From the NCBI RefSeq assembly GCF_900168205.1, contig NZ_FUZE01000005.1:124001-188000 (forward strand): DNA of 64,000 bases, given 5' to 3'. Below the pieces are notes generated by a model. The model saw only the letters and a program-made list of their open reading frames with translations, was not told where the DNA came from and ran no database searches. This stretch comes from Chryseobacterium balustinum. Lineage in GTDB: Bacteria; Bacteroidota; Bacteroidia; Flavobacteriales; Weeksellaceae. Below are positions 25,177 through 35,494 of the stretch, in pieces (position 1 is the stretch's first letter; each line of letters starts with the position of its first letter). A program made the position numbers and the translations under genes.

Positions 25177-26208
25177 TTAAACTAAAACCCCATTTTTAGA
25201 AGTAATCGCATCTGGTAAATCGTTGTCACCTCCCATTTGTAAAAGGTCTACCTCTATACTTCTGCAAATTGCAAGCATCGGAATATCAAACATTAATCCC
25301 TCAAAAGGGTTTTCAGAGTAATCACCCACCAATTCCATAATAATATAAATCCAGCCAATCGTAATACAGAAAGGAATAGATGCCCAAATTCCCCAGTCGC
25401 CGAGCTTGGCAAATTCGCTTACCAAACCTAAAGGCAATAACATGATAAAAATGATATTAAAGACAAAAGCGGTACTCGCAAACTGTCTAGGTAAAGGGAA
25501 TTTTTTAATTCTTTCAGCCTGCCCCTGCAAAGTATAAAATTCATTAAGGCAGTCTTGTAATTGTATCTGGTTGAATTCTGAAATGGCTTCCATGTTTTTT
25601 AGCTCATTTACATCTTTCGATTGCTGAGCAATAAGATACGTTGCAAAATTTTTGTAATGACTCTGCAGCTCAGCTTCTTCTTCAGATAAATATTTATTGA
25701 GAAAAATCGGCGTTCTTCCATAATCAGGAAAACCAGCTTTTATCAATCGGTTTCGTTTGTGATCTATATTTTTAAAATGTTCTTCTTCTACTTTAATATG
25801 TTCCCATTCGGCAGGAACCAAAAGCTGTTCACGAAAAGCATACAGCCATGCAATGTGACGATGAACAATCTTTTTTTTGCGATCTTCTATATCAAATTTT
25901 CCTAAACTTTCATTGTTGGTATCAAAAGCATAAACCATAGATGCAAACGAACGGCTTGAATTTACAATTCCGCCCCATATTTTTCGAGCTTCCCACAATC
26001 TGTCATACGCCTGATTATTTTTAAAACCAACCAAAAATGCTTCTGCTGTACCAATCAGCGCAACCGGAACCCAAGGAATAATCATCCAATCCCAATGAAA
26101 AACGTGAAAAAGTACAGCAATCAAAGTACACCAAACAGAAATTAAAATTAAGTGAAATCCGGATAAGTTGAGAACCTGTTTGTAATTGACGTATTTTGTA
26201 GTGATCAT
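25177..26208 (-). CDS. bestrophin-like channel protein
   Basis: Membrane protein of about 343 residues of the bestrophin/YneE (UPF0187) family, which in bacteria form pentameric ion channels. The N-terminal segments (LSGFHLILISVWCTLIAVLF; MIIPWVPVALIGTAEAFLV) and the following GFKNNQAYDRLWEARKIWGG are strongly conserved in this family. A late pair of hydrophobic segments (about 235-290) precedes DYSENPFEGLMFDIPM. The frame begins with TTG at 26235, but the ATG at 26208 gives the usual N-terminus. A terminator of the upstream gene separates it from the E1 gene, so it has its own promoter. Ion selectivity is unknown. Confidence 0.85.
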   Translation of the reverse strand: MITTKYVNYKQVLNLSGFHLILISVWCTLIAVLFHVFHWDWMIIPWVPVALIGTAEAFLVGFKNNQAYDRLWEARKIWGGIVNSSRSFASMVYAFDTNNESLGKFDIEDRKKKIVHRHIAWLYAFREQLLVPAEWEHIKVEEEHFKNIDHKRNRLIKAGFPDYGRTPIFLNKYLSEEEAELQSHYKNFATYLIAQQSKDVNELKNMEAISEFNQIQLQDCLNEFYTLQGQAERIKKFPLPRQFASTAFVFNIIFIMLLPLGLVSEFAKLGDWGIWASIPFCITIGWIYIIMELVGDYSENPFEGLMFDIPMLAICRSIEVDLLQMGGDNDLPDAITSKNGVLV

Positions 26209-26251
26209 TTTAAATATAAAATTTTGTATAACCAAGTTAACAAAAACCGTA

Positions 26252-26281
26252 CAAAAAAACCTCTAAAAATTTTAGAGGTCT
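26252..26281 (-). terminator. terminator after the E1 gene
   Basis: GACCTCTAAAA pairs with TTTTAGAGGT on the minus strand and is followed by seven T. It lies 23 bases beyond the E1 stop codon. Confidence 0.8.
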
Positions 26282-26303
26282 TATTATTTATTTTTTGTCT
26301 GAA

Positions 26304-28376
26304 TTAATATTTCAGCATTTCATCAATTTTCTTCGTAAGCTTTTCTGCATTTGGAAGCATTTCTTTTTCCAGAACTAAATTGATTGGAACTGCAGGTGTA
26401 TCAAGTGATCCCATCGTTTCTACCGGCGCATCAAGATATTTGAAACAATTTTTAGAAATACGGTGTGCAAAAGCTTCAGCGAAAGAATTGTTGAGTTGCT
26501 CTTCCGTTAAAACGATACATTTTCCGTGTGCTTTTACTCTTTCAAAAACCAATTCTTCATCCAAAGGAATAAGGGTTCTTAAATCAATTACCTCAACTTT
26601 TCCACCAAAGTTTTTCACGGCTTCTTTAGCCCAATAAACTCCCATTCCGTAGGTAATAACAATTACAGTATTTCCTTTTTTGATTTCTTTTTCGTCTGCT
26701 TCAATTACTATTTTTCCTTTTCCGAATGGTAAAATATAGTCTTCAGCCGGCTCAATTGTTTTTGCATCTTCGGTTCCCGGAACTTTGCTCCAATATAAAC
26801 CTTTATGCTCTAACATTATGACAGGATTCGGATCGTAATAAGCGGCTTTTAATAACCCTTTGAAATCGGCTGCGTTGCTAGGATAAGCGATTTTAATTCC
26901 TTTAATATTCGCTAAAATACTTTCTACACTTCCGCTGTGATAAGGTCCGCCACCGCCGTAAGCTCCGATTGGAACACGGATGATATTGCTAACAGGAAAT
27001 TTACCCTGACTTAAATAACTAGATTTTGAAATTTCCGTAATCAACTGATTGATTCCCGGATAAATATAATCTGCAAATTGCACCTCAACAATCGGTTTTA
27101 AACCAACTGCGCTCATTCCGGTTGTAGAACCAATAATGTAAGCTTCCTGAATTGCTGTATTGAAAACTCGTTTGCTTCCGAATTTCTTACCTAAAGTTAC
27201 TGTCTCACGGAAAACACCACCGATTCTTTCTCCAACATCCTGTCCGTACAACAGTGCTTCCGGATGTTTCCACATGATTTCCTGAATGGCATGAATGGCA
27301 GCATCTACCATTACAATTTTTTCTCCACCTTCTGGCTCACGAGTTCCTACTTCTTCTGTAATAGGAGTGGGTGCAAAAATATGTTGCATCACTGTTTCAG
27401 GCTTCGGATCTTCAGCTTTTTGAGCTCTTTCGAAAGCTTCTTCCGCTTCAAGACGAGCTTTTTTAGTGATTTGTTTTAATAATTCTTCATCAACACCAGA
27501 TTCCAGCAATTGATTTCTCAAGATTTCTCCTGGATCTTTCGCTCTGTGCTTTGTTAAATCTTCTTCATCTCTATAGAATTCTCTTCTCACTCCGGAAGTA
27601 TGGTGACCAATCAAAACTGTTTTTGCACAAACAACCAAAGGTTTTCTTTCTGCTCTAACAAAATCGACAGCTTTTTTCATCACTTCGAAGCTTTCAACGA
27701 AATTGGTTCCGTCAACTCGCATTCTTCCAAGACCTTCAAATCCGGCTACGAAATCATAGGCATCACAAGTTCTTGCTTCTTCTTTAGTAACCGAAATTCC
27801 CCATTCATTATCCTGAACTAAGAAAATAATAGGAAGCTGATGTAAAGCGGCAAATTGCAATGCCTCGCTCACTTCACCTTCTGTTACAGAATTGTCTCCA
27901 AGACTGCAAACTACAACAGGATTGTTTTCAAATTCTTGTAAATTAAAATCCTGAATATATTTTATTCCTTGCGCAACTCCCGCAGTAGGAATGGTCTGCA
28001 TTCCTGTTGCTGAACTTTGATGAATGATTTTTGGTTTGTCTTCATCTCTGCTTGAAGGGTGAGAATAATAAGATCTACCTCCTGAAAAAGGATCGTCAGC
28101 TTTTGCTAATAATTGCAACATCAATTGATAAGGTTCAAAACCAATTCCCAAAAGAATACTTTCGTCTCTATAATAAGGCGAAACCCAGTCTTCTTTTTTT
28201 AATTGATAAGCCGTTGCCAGCTGAATTGCTTCATGACCTCTTGATGTGCTATGAACATATTTGGTAACATTTCTGTTCTCTTCATAAATATCTGCCATGG
28301 CTTTTGCAAGCATCATGTGATTGTACGCTTTAAGCAAAATATCTTTTGAAACTTTCTCGTGAAGTGTATTTTCCAT
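26304..28376 (-). CDS. 2-oxoacid dehydrogenase E1 component, alpha and beta subunits fused
   Basis: Thiamine-diphosphate enzyme that decarboxylates branched-chain 2-oxoacids (2-oxoisovalerate type) in the dehydrogenase complex, about 690 residues. The alpha part (about 1-330) has the TPP motif starting GDNSVTEGEVSEAL and ending DNEWGIS. The beta part begins at about 350 and contains YGQDVGERIGGVFRET, NTAIQEAYIIG (catalytic Glu region) and EVQFADYIYPGINQL. Both subunits lie in one frame without interruption. E2 and E3 are not in the window. I start it at ATG 28376; TATATTTG at 28383-28390 on this strand suggests a near-leaderless message. Confidence 0.9.
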   Translation of the reverse strand: MENTLHEKVSKDILLKAYNHMMLAKAMADIYEENRNVTKYVHSTSRGHEAIQLATAYQLKKEDWVSPYYRDESILLGIGFEPYQLMLQLLAKADDPFSGGRSYYSHPSSRDEDKPKIIHQSSATGMQTIPTAGVAQGIKYIQDFNLQEFENNPVVVCSLGDNSVTEGEVSEALQFAALHQLPIIFLVQDNEWGISVTKEEARTCDAYDFVAGFEGLGRMRVDGTNFVESFEVMKKAVDFVRAERKPLVVCAKTVLIGHHTSGVRREFYRDEEDLTKHRAKDPGEILRNQLLESGVDEELLKQITKKARLEAEEAFERAQKAEDPKPETVMQHIFAPTPITEEVGTREPEGGEKIVMVDAAIHAIQEIMWKHPEALLYGQDVGERIGGVFRETVTLGKKFGSKRVFNTAIQEAYIIGSTTGMSAVGLKPIVEVQFADYIYPGINQLITEISKSSYLSQGKFPVSNIIRVPIGAYGGGGPYHSGSVESILANIKGIKIAYPSNAADFKGLLKAAYYDPNPVIMLEHKGLYWSKVPGTEDAKTIEPAEDYILPFGKGKIVIEADEKEIKKGNTVIVITYGMGVYWAKEAVKNFGGKVEVIDLRTLIPLDEELVFERVKAHGKCIVLTEEQLNNSFAEAFAHRISKNCFKYLDAPVETMGSLDTPAVPINLVLEKEMLPNAEKLTKKIDEMLKY

Positions 28377-28393
28377 AGGAAGCAAATATACAT

Positions 28394-28430
28394 AAAAAAA
28401 CAAAACACTAACAAGTGTTAGTGTTTTGCT
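28394..28430 (-). terminator. strong terminator after the subtilase gene
   Basis: A perfect 12-base-pair stem (CAAAACACTAAC / GTTAGTGTTTTG, four-base loop) is followed by seven T on the minus strand. Confidence 0.9.
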
Positions 28431-28452
28431 TAAAATTGTATCTTAATTATAA

Positions 28453-30585
28453 TTATTCTTTGATAACTTTCTTAGAAATAACGTCTTTATCGGTTTTTAC
28501 TTCAATGATATAGATACCATTAGTGTAAGAAGATAAACTAATTGTTTCTTGAGCACTATTAATTACACCATTCTGTAATTTTTTACCTGATAGATCATAT
28601 ACGGTGTAGCTAGATCTTTTAGGTGCTTTCAATATGTTTACCACATCTTTAGTAAGAGTTGGCGCAATAACAATTCCATTTGTTGAACTTGCTACATCTT
28701 TTGTTCCTAAAACTTCAGTAAATCCTGTCACAATTATTGAATAGTTTTGAGGAGCTAAAATAGGAGTTGCAGCATTGTTAACAAGTGTTCCTTTATTAGT
28801 CACTTCTATTCTGTAAGTTCTTCCTGCAACAGGATTATTTAAAACTACTTGTTCTACATTGTCTACCGTATTGTCACCTTTTGTTGCCGGTGTCATAGGG
28901 CTTTCCGCATTAAGTTTCCAAGGGTAATAGATTGTGTTTGTTGTTGTGTCGATGATTCTTAAATCCAAATCATTGACAAGTCTTGATACCCTATTATTGT
29001 AAACATCATTTATGAACTGACTTGGGTAATTAAATTGAGGGTCGATCCAAGAAATTGTAACTTTTAATGGCTCAGAACCTGAAGCTTTGACAGTTTTACT
29101 ATTTAAAACACCACTTGTTAAAGTTTCATTATTAAATATTACTGAGTTGTTTGATTTTCCAACTAACAGCTCAGCACCTTTTTGAGCATTGATAAAGCCC
29201 CATCCAAAATGTGGGTCTGGTCCAACATTCCCTGCCTCTGAAGCTGAATGAATCATTAAAGTTTTAGCTGAAGAAGCATTTAGTTCTGCATTATTGAAAA
29301 GCTGTTTATTGATTTGCGTCCATAATCCAATAATTCCGGTAACTACAGGGGCTGAAAAAGATGTACCGTTTCCTCCTGCCCAGCCTGTTGCCCCAGTAGA
29401 ATCAGTTGAAGGATAATAAACACTAGTTCCTACTGTTGAAATATCAGGTTTGATGCCGCCATCATCTCTAGGTCCTGCGCTGCTGTAAGATGAGCGTATC
29501 ACATCACTTGGTTGTGTGTATTTGAAGTTATTAGTGGAGATAATGTTTGTGGCACCAACTACAATAATGTTTTTCGCCAATGAACCTGGACCAATACAAT
29601 CAAAGCCTTGTGCACAGTTATCTATAGGGAGAGTTGCAGCTGCAGGAAACTGAATCCACCCATTTGAACCTCTGTAATATTTTGGTGCTGTACCAGCAGA
29701 AGCATTTGGCCCCATTCCAAAATAGTTACCAGATGATTTTACCATAATATATGATGGGTTATTGTAAACAATTTCATCATAATTATAATCATTGCTCCAA
29801 TATGTCCCATTATAGTCATATATGATTTCGTTTTGATAACCACCATTCCAATAGTAACCTGTAACAGGATAAGGATAAACCGTACTATTGGTTTCGCTCC
29901 ATCCAGAATTTACGCCGTATGAATGATTTGAGATTTTTGGTTGAGCAATCAGTATTTTATCAAATACTGTACTTGGGGCTAAGTTATTAGGAGCTGGCAA
30001 GGTAGTTTCGGCAAACCTATAGTTATCCATAATTGAGTTGATAGCCACACCTTTAGTGTTAGCAACAAAGACAGGTGGTGTTCCAGTGGATAAATTTACA
30101 CTCTTAGAACCAATGAATCCAGAAACACCTGTAGCATGGTCAGAATATGGCTGACTTGTAGTTTCTTTATTGTTAATTCTAGCTACATTATTTGTAGTGT
30201 TGTTAAATGCCTCATGGTTTTCTGCCGCCCTTCCACCATCAAAAACAGTATACTTAATGCCTTCACCATTAAATAAACCCGATAGCCCAGTAACAGTTCC
30301 AGCATTTAAAACATCAGCATTTGAATTTGAAACTTGTCTTGTATCTTCTTCTTGATAGAAATAGGGTTGGTCAAAGTAAAAACCTGCCAAGTTAGCTTTC
30401 TGGGACTCAATTTCTCTCAATATTTCAGGAGATTTTTCTGCTCCATATTTTTTAGCTACGTAAGATTCAAATTTTTTGTTATTTTCTTGTTTTTGCGATT
30501 CAAGTCTTCTTTTTAAAGCATCATTGTTTTGTGCACTTATTAAGCTAAAAGCTAAAGTACCAATTAAAAGTAAATGTTTTTTCAT
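28453..30585 (-). CDS. secreted S8 family serine peptidase with T9SS sorting domain
   Basis: Exported subtilisin-like protease of 710 residues. The signal peptide is MKKHLLLIGTLAFSLISAQ. The catalytic triad is visible: Asp116 in YTVFDGGRA, His150 in SDHATGVSG, Ser409 in GNGTSFSAPVVTG, with the oxyanion Asn287 in VKSSGN. Residues about 490-620 form a beta-rich domain (ISWIDPQFNYPSQFINDVYN) common after bacterial subtilases. The last ~75 residues are a type A T9SS sorting domain (YTVYDLSGKKLQNG, then NGIYIIEVKTDKDVISKKV). The prodomain region is short. It is monocistronic, with a -7 match TATATTTG on the minus strand at 30624-30631. Confidence 0.9.
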   Translation of the reverse strand: MKKHLLLIGTLAFSLISAQNNDALKRRLESQKQENNKKFESYVAKKYGAEKSPEILREIESQKANLAGFYFDQPYFYQEEDTRQVSNSNADVLNAGTVTGLSGLFNGEGIKYTVFDGGRAAENHEAFNNTTNNVARINNKETTSQPYSDHATGVSGFIGSKSVNLSTGTPPVFVANTKGVAINSIMDNYRFAETTLPAPNNLAPSTVFDKILIAQPKISNHSYGVNSGWSETNSTVYPYPVTGYYWNGGYQNEIIYDYNGTYWSNDYNYDEIVYNNPSYIMVKSSGNYFGMGPNASAGTAPKYYRGSNGWIQFPAAATLPIDNCAQGFDCIGPGSLAKNIIVVGATNIISTNNFKYTQPSDVIRSSYSSAGPRDDGGIKPDISTVGTSVYYPSTDSTGATGWAGGNGTSFSAPVVTGIIGLWTQINKQLFNNAELNASSAKTLMIHSASEAGNVGPDPHFGWGFINAQKGAELLVGKSNNSVIFNNETLTSGVLNSKTVKASGSEPLKVTISWIDPQFNYPSQFINDVYNNRVSRLVNDLDLRIIDTTTNTIYYPWKLNAESPMTPATKGDNTVDNVEQVVLNNPVAGRTYRIEVTNKGTLVNNAATPILAPQNYSIIVTGFTEVLGTKDVASSTNGIVIAPTLTKDVVNILKAPKRSSYTVYDLSGKKLQNGVINSAQETISLSSYTNGIYIIEVKTDKDVISKKVIKE

Positions 30586-30823
30586 GATAGATTATAAAAA
30601 ATTAATTACACGACTAGGAATAGCAAATATATGAATTAATAATTTTTTTTGAATGGAATTATTAAATTAGTAAAAAGACATTTACTTTCTATGTTAAAAG
30701 TAGAATTTTTACGACACCTCTTGTGATGTTTAAAATCGAGTAGTTTCAGCTATTGAAACTTATCTAGAAAAATTATAAAAATTGAAGTAACTTTACATTC
30801 TCTTTTTAATTTAAAAAAGCTAC

Positions 30824-33800
30824 ATGTATTTAGTTTTTGATACCGAAACCACTGGTTTACCGAAAAATTTTAACGCTCCATTATCAGATTCAGACAACTG
30901 GCCAAGAATGGTGCAGATTGCTTGGCAATTGCATGATGATGAGGGTAATCTATTAGAAAATCAGGATTATATTATAAAGCCGGAAGGATATGATATACCC
31001 TTTAATGCCGCAAGAATTCATGGGATTACTACCAAAATTGCCAATGAAGAAGGTCGCGATCTTGAAGAAATTTTAAATGAATTTGCTGAAGTTTTAGAAA
31101 GGGTAAGGGTTGTTTCCGGACACAATGTTGAGTTTGATTACAATATTGTAGGTGCTGAATTTTTTAGAAAAAACATTCAAGATAACCTTCAGGAAAAGCC
31201 AAAAGCTGATACCATGATTCTAGGGACAAATTATTGTCAGCTAGGTGGTGGAAGAGGAGGTCGATATAAGTCTCCTAAACTAGAGGAGTTATATGAAAAA
31301 TTGTATGGACACAAATTTGACGAAGCGCACAACGCAGCAGCCGATGTAAATGCGACCGCTCAGGTTTTCTTCGAAATGATGCGTATCGGGATTATTCCTG
31401 CTGAGGTTTTAAAAACTTCTGAAGATCAGCTGGCATATTTTAAAACGCTACATCCAAATCCTATTAAGCCTTTTGGAATTGTTATCAGGAGACAGGTTGC
31501 TGATTTTAATAATAAGAAAAAGCAGACTGATGTAGGAAGTATTGATGATATTGATTTAGGAAGATATTTTAATTTTGATAATCACAGTGTTTTTTCAACT
31601 TTAACGGCGACTTCAAGTATTAATGACTTAATAAAGAAAGCTTCAGAAGAAAATTTTCCAGCGGTCGGAATGGTCGATTTGGGAAATATGATGGGAGCTT
31701 TTAAGTTTGTTTCTGCTGTTGAATCTGCCAATTCCGATCGTTCAAAAAAACACAAAGAATTTTTAACAAAAAAACAGGAGGCAGAAGAAAATGCAACGGA
31801 ATTCAACGAAAGTGAACCTGTTTCTGAACCATTAATTCCCGTTGTAGGTTGTGAGTTTTATATTTCAGATCGATACGAACAGAAACAATTTACAAAAGAC
31901 GATCCCGACAGAAGAACGCAGGTGGTTTTGTTGGCGAAAGATTTTAATGGATATAAAAATTTAGCTAAGCTTTCAAGTATTGGTTTCCTTAAAGGATTTT
32001 ATTTTGGAGTCCCCAGGATTAGCCGTGAGGTGATTGCGGAATATAAAGAAGGTTTAATTGCTCTTACTTCTGGCATTATGGGTGATATTCCTGATGCTAT
32101 TTTAAATACCGGTGAACAAAAAGGAGAAGAACTTTTCAAATGGTGGAAAGATACTTTTGAGGATGATTTTTATGTTCAGATTCAAAATCATCAACTTCCT
32201 GAAGAAGAACATTTGAATGATGTTTTATTACATTTTGCAGATAAATATAATGTTAAAATTTTAGCACAAAATCAAACGTATTATACCAATAAAGATGATT
32301 CTAATATTCAGGACATTGTAAGCTGCATTAAAGATGGTGAAAAGCAGACAACACCCATTGGGAAAGGTTTTGGTAAAAGACGAGGCTTGGGGACGAAGGA
32401 ATATTATATTAAAAATTCGCATGAGATAAAAGAAGCTTTTTTGGCTTATCCCGATGCGTTTGATGCATATGAAGAGTTTACTGCAAAATTTAAACCTTAT
32501 ACTTTAAAAAGAGACGTTTTACTTCCGAAATTTGATATTCCTGAAGAATTTATTCATGCGGAAGACGAAATTGATGGCGGAAAACGTGGTGAAATGGCTT
32601 ATTTAACGCATCTTACCTATGAAGGAGCCAGAAAAAGATATGTTGAAACCGGAATTACCGATGAAATCAAAGAACGTTTAGATTTCGAGCTTGAAGTAGT
32701 TGCCAATACGGGTTACCCAGGTTACTTTTTAATTGTACAGGATTTCTGTAACGAAGCCAGAAAAATGGGAGTTTGGGTTGGTCCTGGCCGTGGTTCCGCA
32801 GCTGGTTCTGCAGTCGCGTATTGTACCGGGATCACCAATGTGGATCCTATTAAATATGATCTGCTTTTTGAGAGATTCTTAAATCCTGAAAGGGTTTCGA
32901 TGCCCGATATTGATATCGATTTTGATGATGAAGGTCGAGATAAGATTATTAAATGGGTTGTTGAAAAATATGGTAAAAATCAGGTTGCGCAGATTATTAC
33001 ATACTCAGTTTTGGGAGGCAAATCTGCGATTAAAGATGCAGGAAGGGTTTTAGATCTGCCGATTCCGGATACTATTAATATTACAAAATTAATTCCCCCA
33101 AGTCCGGGGATGAATATTGCTAAAGCATTAGCGAAATACGATAAATTAAAACCTGAAGAACAGATGCTTGTCGATGAGATGAAGTATGTTCTTAATACAC
33201 CTGATGATGCACGTCACAACGTTTTGTCGAGTGCAAAAAAGATGGAAGGCTGTATACGAAATACAGGGATTCACGCTTGTGGAGTAATTATTACGCCTGA
33301 AGATGTGAGTAATATTATTCCGGTAACGATTGCTGCAAAAGATGCTGATATTTTGGTCTCGCAATTTGATAACTCAGTGGCGGAAAGTGCCGGTCTTTTG
33401 AAGATGGACTTTTTGGGTCTTCGAACATTGACGATTATTAAAGATGCTTTAAAAATAATTAAAGCAAGACATGGAGTTGATATCAATCCAGATACTATTC
33501 CATTGGATGATACTAAAACGTATCAATTATTTAAAGAGGGTAGAACGGTCGGAATTTTCCAATATGAAAGTCCGGGAATGCAGAAATACATGAGAGAGCT
33601 TAAACCAACGGTTTTTGCCGACTTAATTGCCATGAATGCGTTATACAGACCAGGTCCGATTAAATATATTCCAAACTTTATCAACAGAAAACATGGGATT
33701 GAAGAAATTGTTTATGATTTGGAAGAAACCAAAGAACATCTTCAAGAAACCTATGGAATCACGGTTTACCAGGAGCAGGTAATGTTGCTGTCTCAAAAAT

Positions 33801-35494
33801 TAGCCAACTTTACCAAGGGGGAAGCTGATACTTTGAGAAAAGCAATGGGTAAAAAACAGATTGAGGTTCTGAACAAAATGTACCCTAAATTCATTGAAGG
33901 CGGTAGAAAAAACAACCTTAACGAAGAAAGATTAGAAAAAATATGGAATGACTGGAAAGCCTTTGCAGAATATGCTTTCAACAAATCTCACTCCACTTGT
34001 TATGCGTTAATTGCTTATCAAACAGCATATTTAAAGGCTAATTATCCTGCAGAATATATGGCAAGTGTAATGAGTAACAACATTAACAATACCGAATCTA
34101 TTACGATGTTCATGGAAGATTGTAAAAGTATAGGGGTGGATGTTTTAGGACCTGATGTGAATGAATCGCAGTATAAATTTTCTGTAAATGAAAAAGGGCA
34201 GATTCGTTTTGGGTTGGGCGCAATAAAAGGTATTGGTGAAGGTCCGAGTGAAGGAATTACCAAAGAAAGAACCAACGGAAGATTTAAAAATATTTATGAT
34301 TTCTTTGAACGGATTTTGCCTTCTCAAATGAATAAAAGAGTGGCAGAAAGTTTGGTTGTCGCAGGGGCTTTTGACGAATTAGATTCTTTCCATAGAGGTC
34401 AGTATTTTGATATAGATATGTCGGGTAAAACCAATTTGGAGCGATTAATAAGATACGGACAAAGTTTTCAGGAGAGTAAAAACGAAATGGAGTATTCTCT
34501 TTTTGCTGATTTCGCGGATGAGGTTCAGATTGAGCAACCCAAATTGGCACCTTGTCCGGAATGGCCAAACATGCATAAATTAAATAAGGAAAAAGAAACC
34601 ATTGGGTTTTATCTTTCTGCGCATCCTTTGGATGAGTTTAAATTTCAGTATCAATTTATGCAGGGCAGTTTATCTAAAAAATCTGTTTTGGAAAAAGAGG
34701 ATGAAACAAAAGTGGTCACCGACGATACTCCTGTTTTAGAAAAAGATTCTGTAGATGAAGTAGCAGATTTAATAGAAATAGTTTCGGATGATATCGTTGC
34801 GGGTGAGGAAGAAATGGTTATTGAAGAAGTCACCAAAAAAGCTGAGCCTAAAGGTGTTTTCGGATTTTTAAATCTCGATGAGGTAGATGCTTATAAGGAA
34901 CAGGCTTTTGCCAATAAGCAGGAAGAATTGTTTGAAGAAAAGAAGAAAGACTGGAAAACACTGCAGAAAGAAAGAGAAAACGGCGGTGGCGGAAAAGAGT
35001 ATACTGTGGCAGGGTTGATTACAGAATATGTTGTAAAGGATGGTTTTAGAAGTGGCGAAAAAGTGGCTTTTGTTACTTTAGAAGATTATTCGGGGTCGTA
35101 TTCTTTCAGACTGGGAGATCGCGATTATATGAAACTAAAAGAAAAACTCGAAGTGCAGCGTTTTGTTATTTTAAAAATAAAATTTGCGCAGGTAAAAGAC
35201 GGTAGGGTATTTGTCAACGTGAATGAAGTGATTGAATTGCAAGAAGCTTTTGAAAAATTTGCCAAAAGTATCTCTTTGGTTATGGATGTGATGGATTTCC
35301 GAAGTGAAGACCTTAGTTTCTTTAAAAATATTCTGAATGAAAATCAAGGAAATCAAAAGTTTAAATTTTACATTAAAAATATTGAAGATGATTCTCATAT
35401 AGAAGTTCAATCGATGAAACATTCGGTAAATCTTAACGGAGATTTAATTAAGAATATTCAACTTCTTAATAAATATGAGTTTTACTTGAATTGA
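30824..35494 (+). CDS. dnaE: DNA polymerase III alpha subunit with N-terminal exonuclease fusion
   Basis: Replicative polymerase of 1556 residues, longer than E. coli DnaE (about 1160). Residues about 1-185 are a DEDDh 3'-5' exonuclease like DnaQ: Asp6 and Glu8 (FDTETTG), Asp105 (HNVEFDYN), His169 and Asp174 (DEAHNAAADVN). A PHP domain follows from about 250, but the usual HxH and TDHG metal ligands are replaced (FDNHSVFS; MVDLGNMMG), so it is probably inactive. The polymerase core is intact: VGPGRGSAAGSAVAYCTG and the catalytic MPDIDIDFDDEGR. The C-terminal part has an OB fold (TVAGLITEYVVKDGFRSGEK) but no proof of further domains. Proofreading may therefore be supplied in cis. Monocistronic, with a terminator downstream. 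Confidence 0.95.
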   Translation: MYLVFDTETTGLPKNFNAPLSDSDNWPRMVQIAWQLHDDEGNLLENQDYIIKPEGYDIPFNAARIHGITTKIANEEGRDLEEILNEFAEVLERVRVVSGHNVEFDYNIVGAEFFRKNIQDNLQEKPKADTMILGTNYCQLGGGRGGRYKSPKLEELYEKLYGHKFDEAHNAAADVNATAQVFFEMMRIGIIPAEVLKTSEDQLAYFKTLHPNPIKPFGIVIRRQVADFNNKKKQTDVGSIDDIDLGRYFNFDNHSVFSTLTATSSINDLIKKASEENFPAVGMVDLGNMMGAFKFVSAVESANSDRSKKHKEFLTKKQEAEENATEFNESEPVSEPLIPVVGCEFYISDRYEQKQFTKDDPDRRTQVVLLAKDFNGYKNLAKLSSIGFLKGFYFGVPRISREVIAEYKEGLIALTSGIMGDIPDAILNTGEQKGEELFKWWKDTFEDDFYVQIQNHQLPEEEHLNDVLLHFADKYNVKILAQNQTYYTNKDDSNIQDIVSCIKDGEKQTTPIGKGFGKRRGLGTKEYYIKNSHEIKEAFLAYPDAFDAYEEFTAKFKPYTLKRDVLLPKFDIPEEFIHAEDEIDGGKRGEMAYLTHLTYEGARKRYVETGITDEIKERLDFELEVVANTGYPGYFLIVQDFCNEARKMGVWVGPGRGSAAGSAVAYCTGITNVDPIKYDLLFERFLNPERVSMPDIDIDFDDEGRDKIIKWVVEKYGKNQVAQIITYSVLGGKSAIKDAGRVLDLPIPDTINITKLIPPSPGMNIAKALAKYDKLKPEEQMLVDEMKYVLNTPDDARHNVLSSAKKMEGCIRNTGIHACGVIITPEDVSNIIPVTIAAKDADILVSQFDNSVAESAGLLKMDFLGLRTLTIIKDALKIIKARHGVDINPDTIPLDDTKTYQLFKEGRTVGIFQYESPGMQKYMRELKPTVFADLIAMNALYRPGPIKYIPNFINRKHGIEEIVYDLEETKEHLQETYGITVYQEQVMLLSQKLANFTKGEADTLRKAMGKKQIEVLNKMYPKFIEGGRKNNLNEERLEKIWNDWKAFAEYAFNKSHSTCYALIAYQTAYLKANYPAEYMASVMSNNINNTESITMFMEDCKSIGVDVLGPDVNESQYKFSVNEKGQIRFGLGAIKGIGEGPSEGITKERTNGRFKNIYDFFERILPSQMNKRVAESLVVAGAFDELDSFHRGQYFDIDMSGKTNLERLIRYGQSFQESKNEMEYSLFADFADEVQIEQPKLAPCPEWPNMHKLNKEKETIGFYLSAHPLDEFKFQYQFMQGSLSKKSVLEKEDETKVVTDDTPVLEKDSVDEVADLIEIVSDDIVAGEEEMVIEEVTKKAEPKGVFGFLNLDEVDAYKEQAFANKQEELFEEKKKDWKTLQKERENGGGGKEYTVAGLITEYVVKDGFRSGEKVAFVTLEDYSGSYSFRLGDRDYMKLKEKLEVQRFVILKIKFAQVKDGRVFVNVNEVIELQEAFEKFAKSISLVMDVMDFRSEDLSFFKNILNENQGNQKFKFYIKNIEDDSHIEVQSMKHSVNLNGDLIKNIQLLNKYEFYLN

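Noticed and set aside
34042..34568. Open frames on the minus strand inside dnaE
   Set aside because: They are antisense to a highly conserved polymerase region, and the translations show no known motif.
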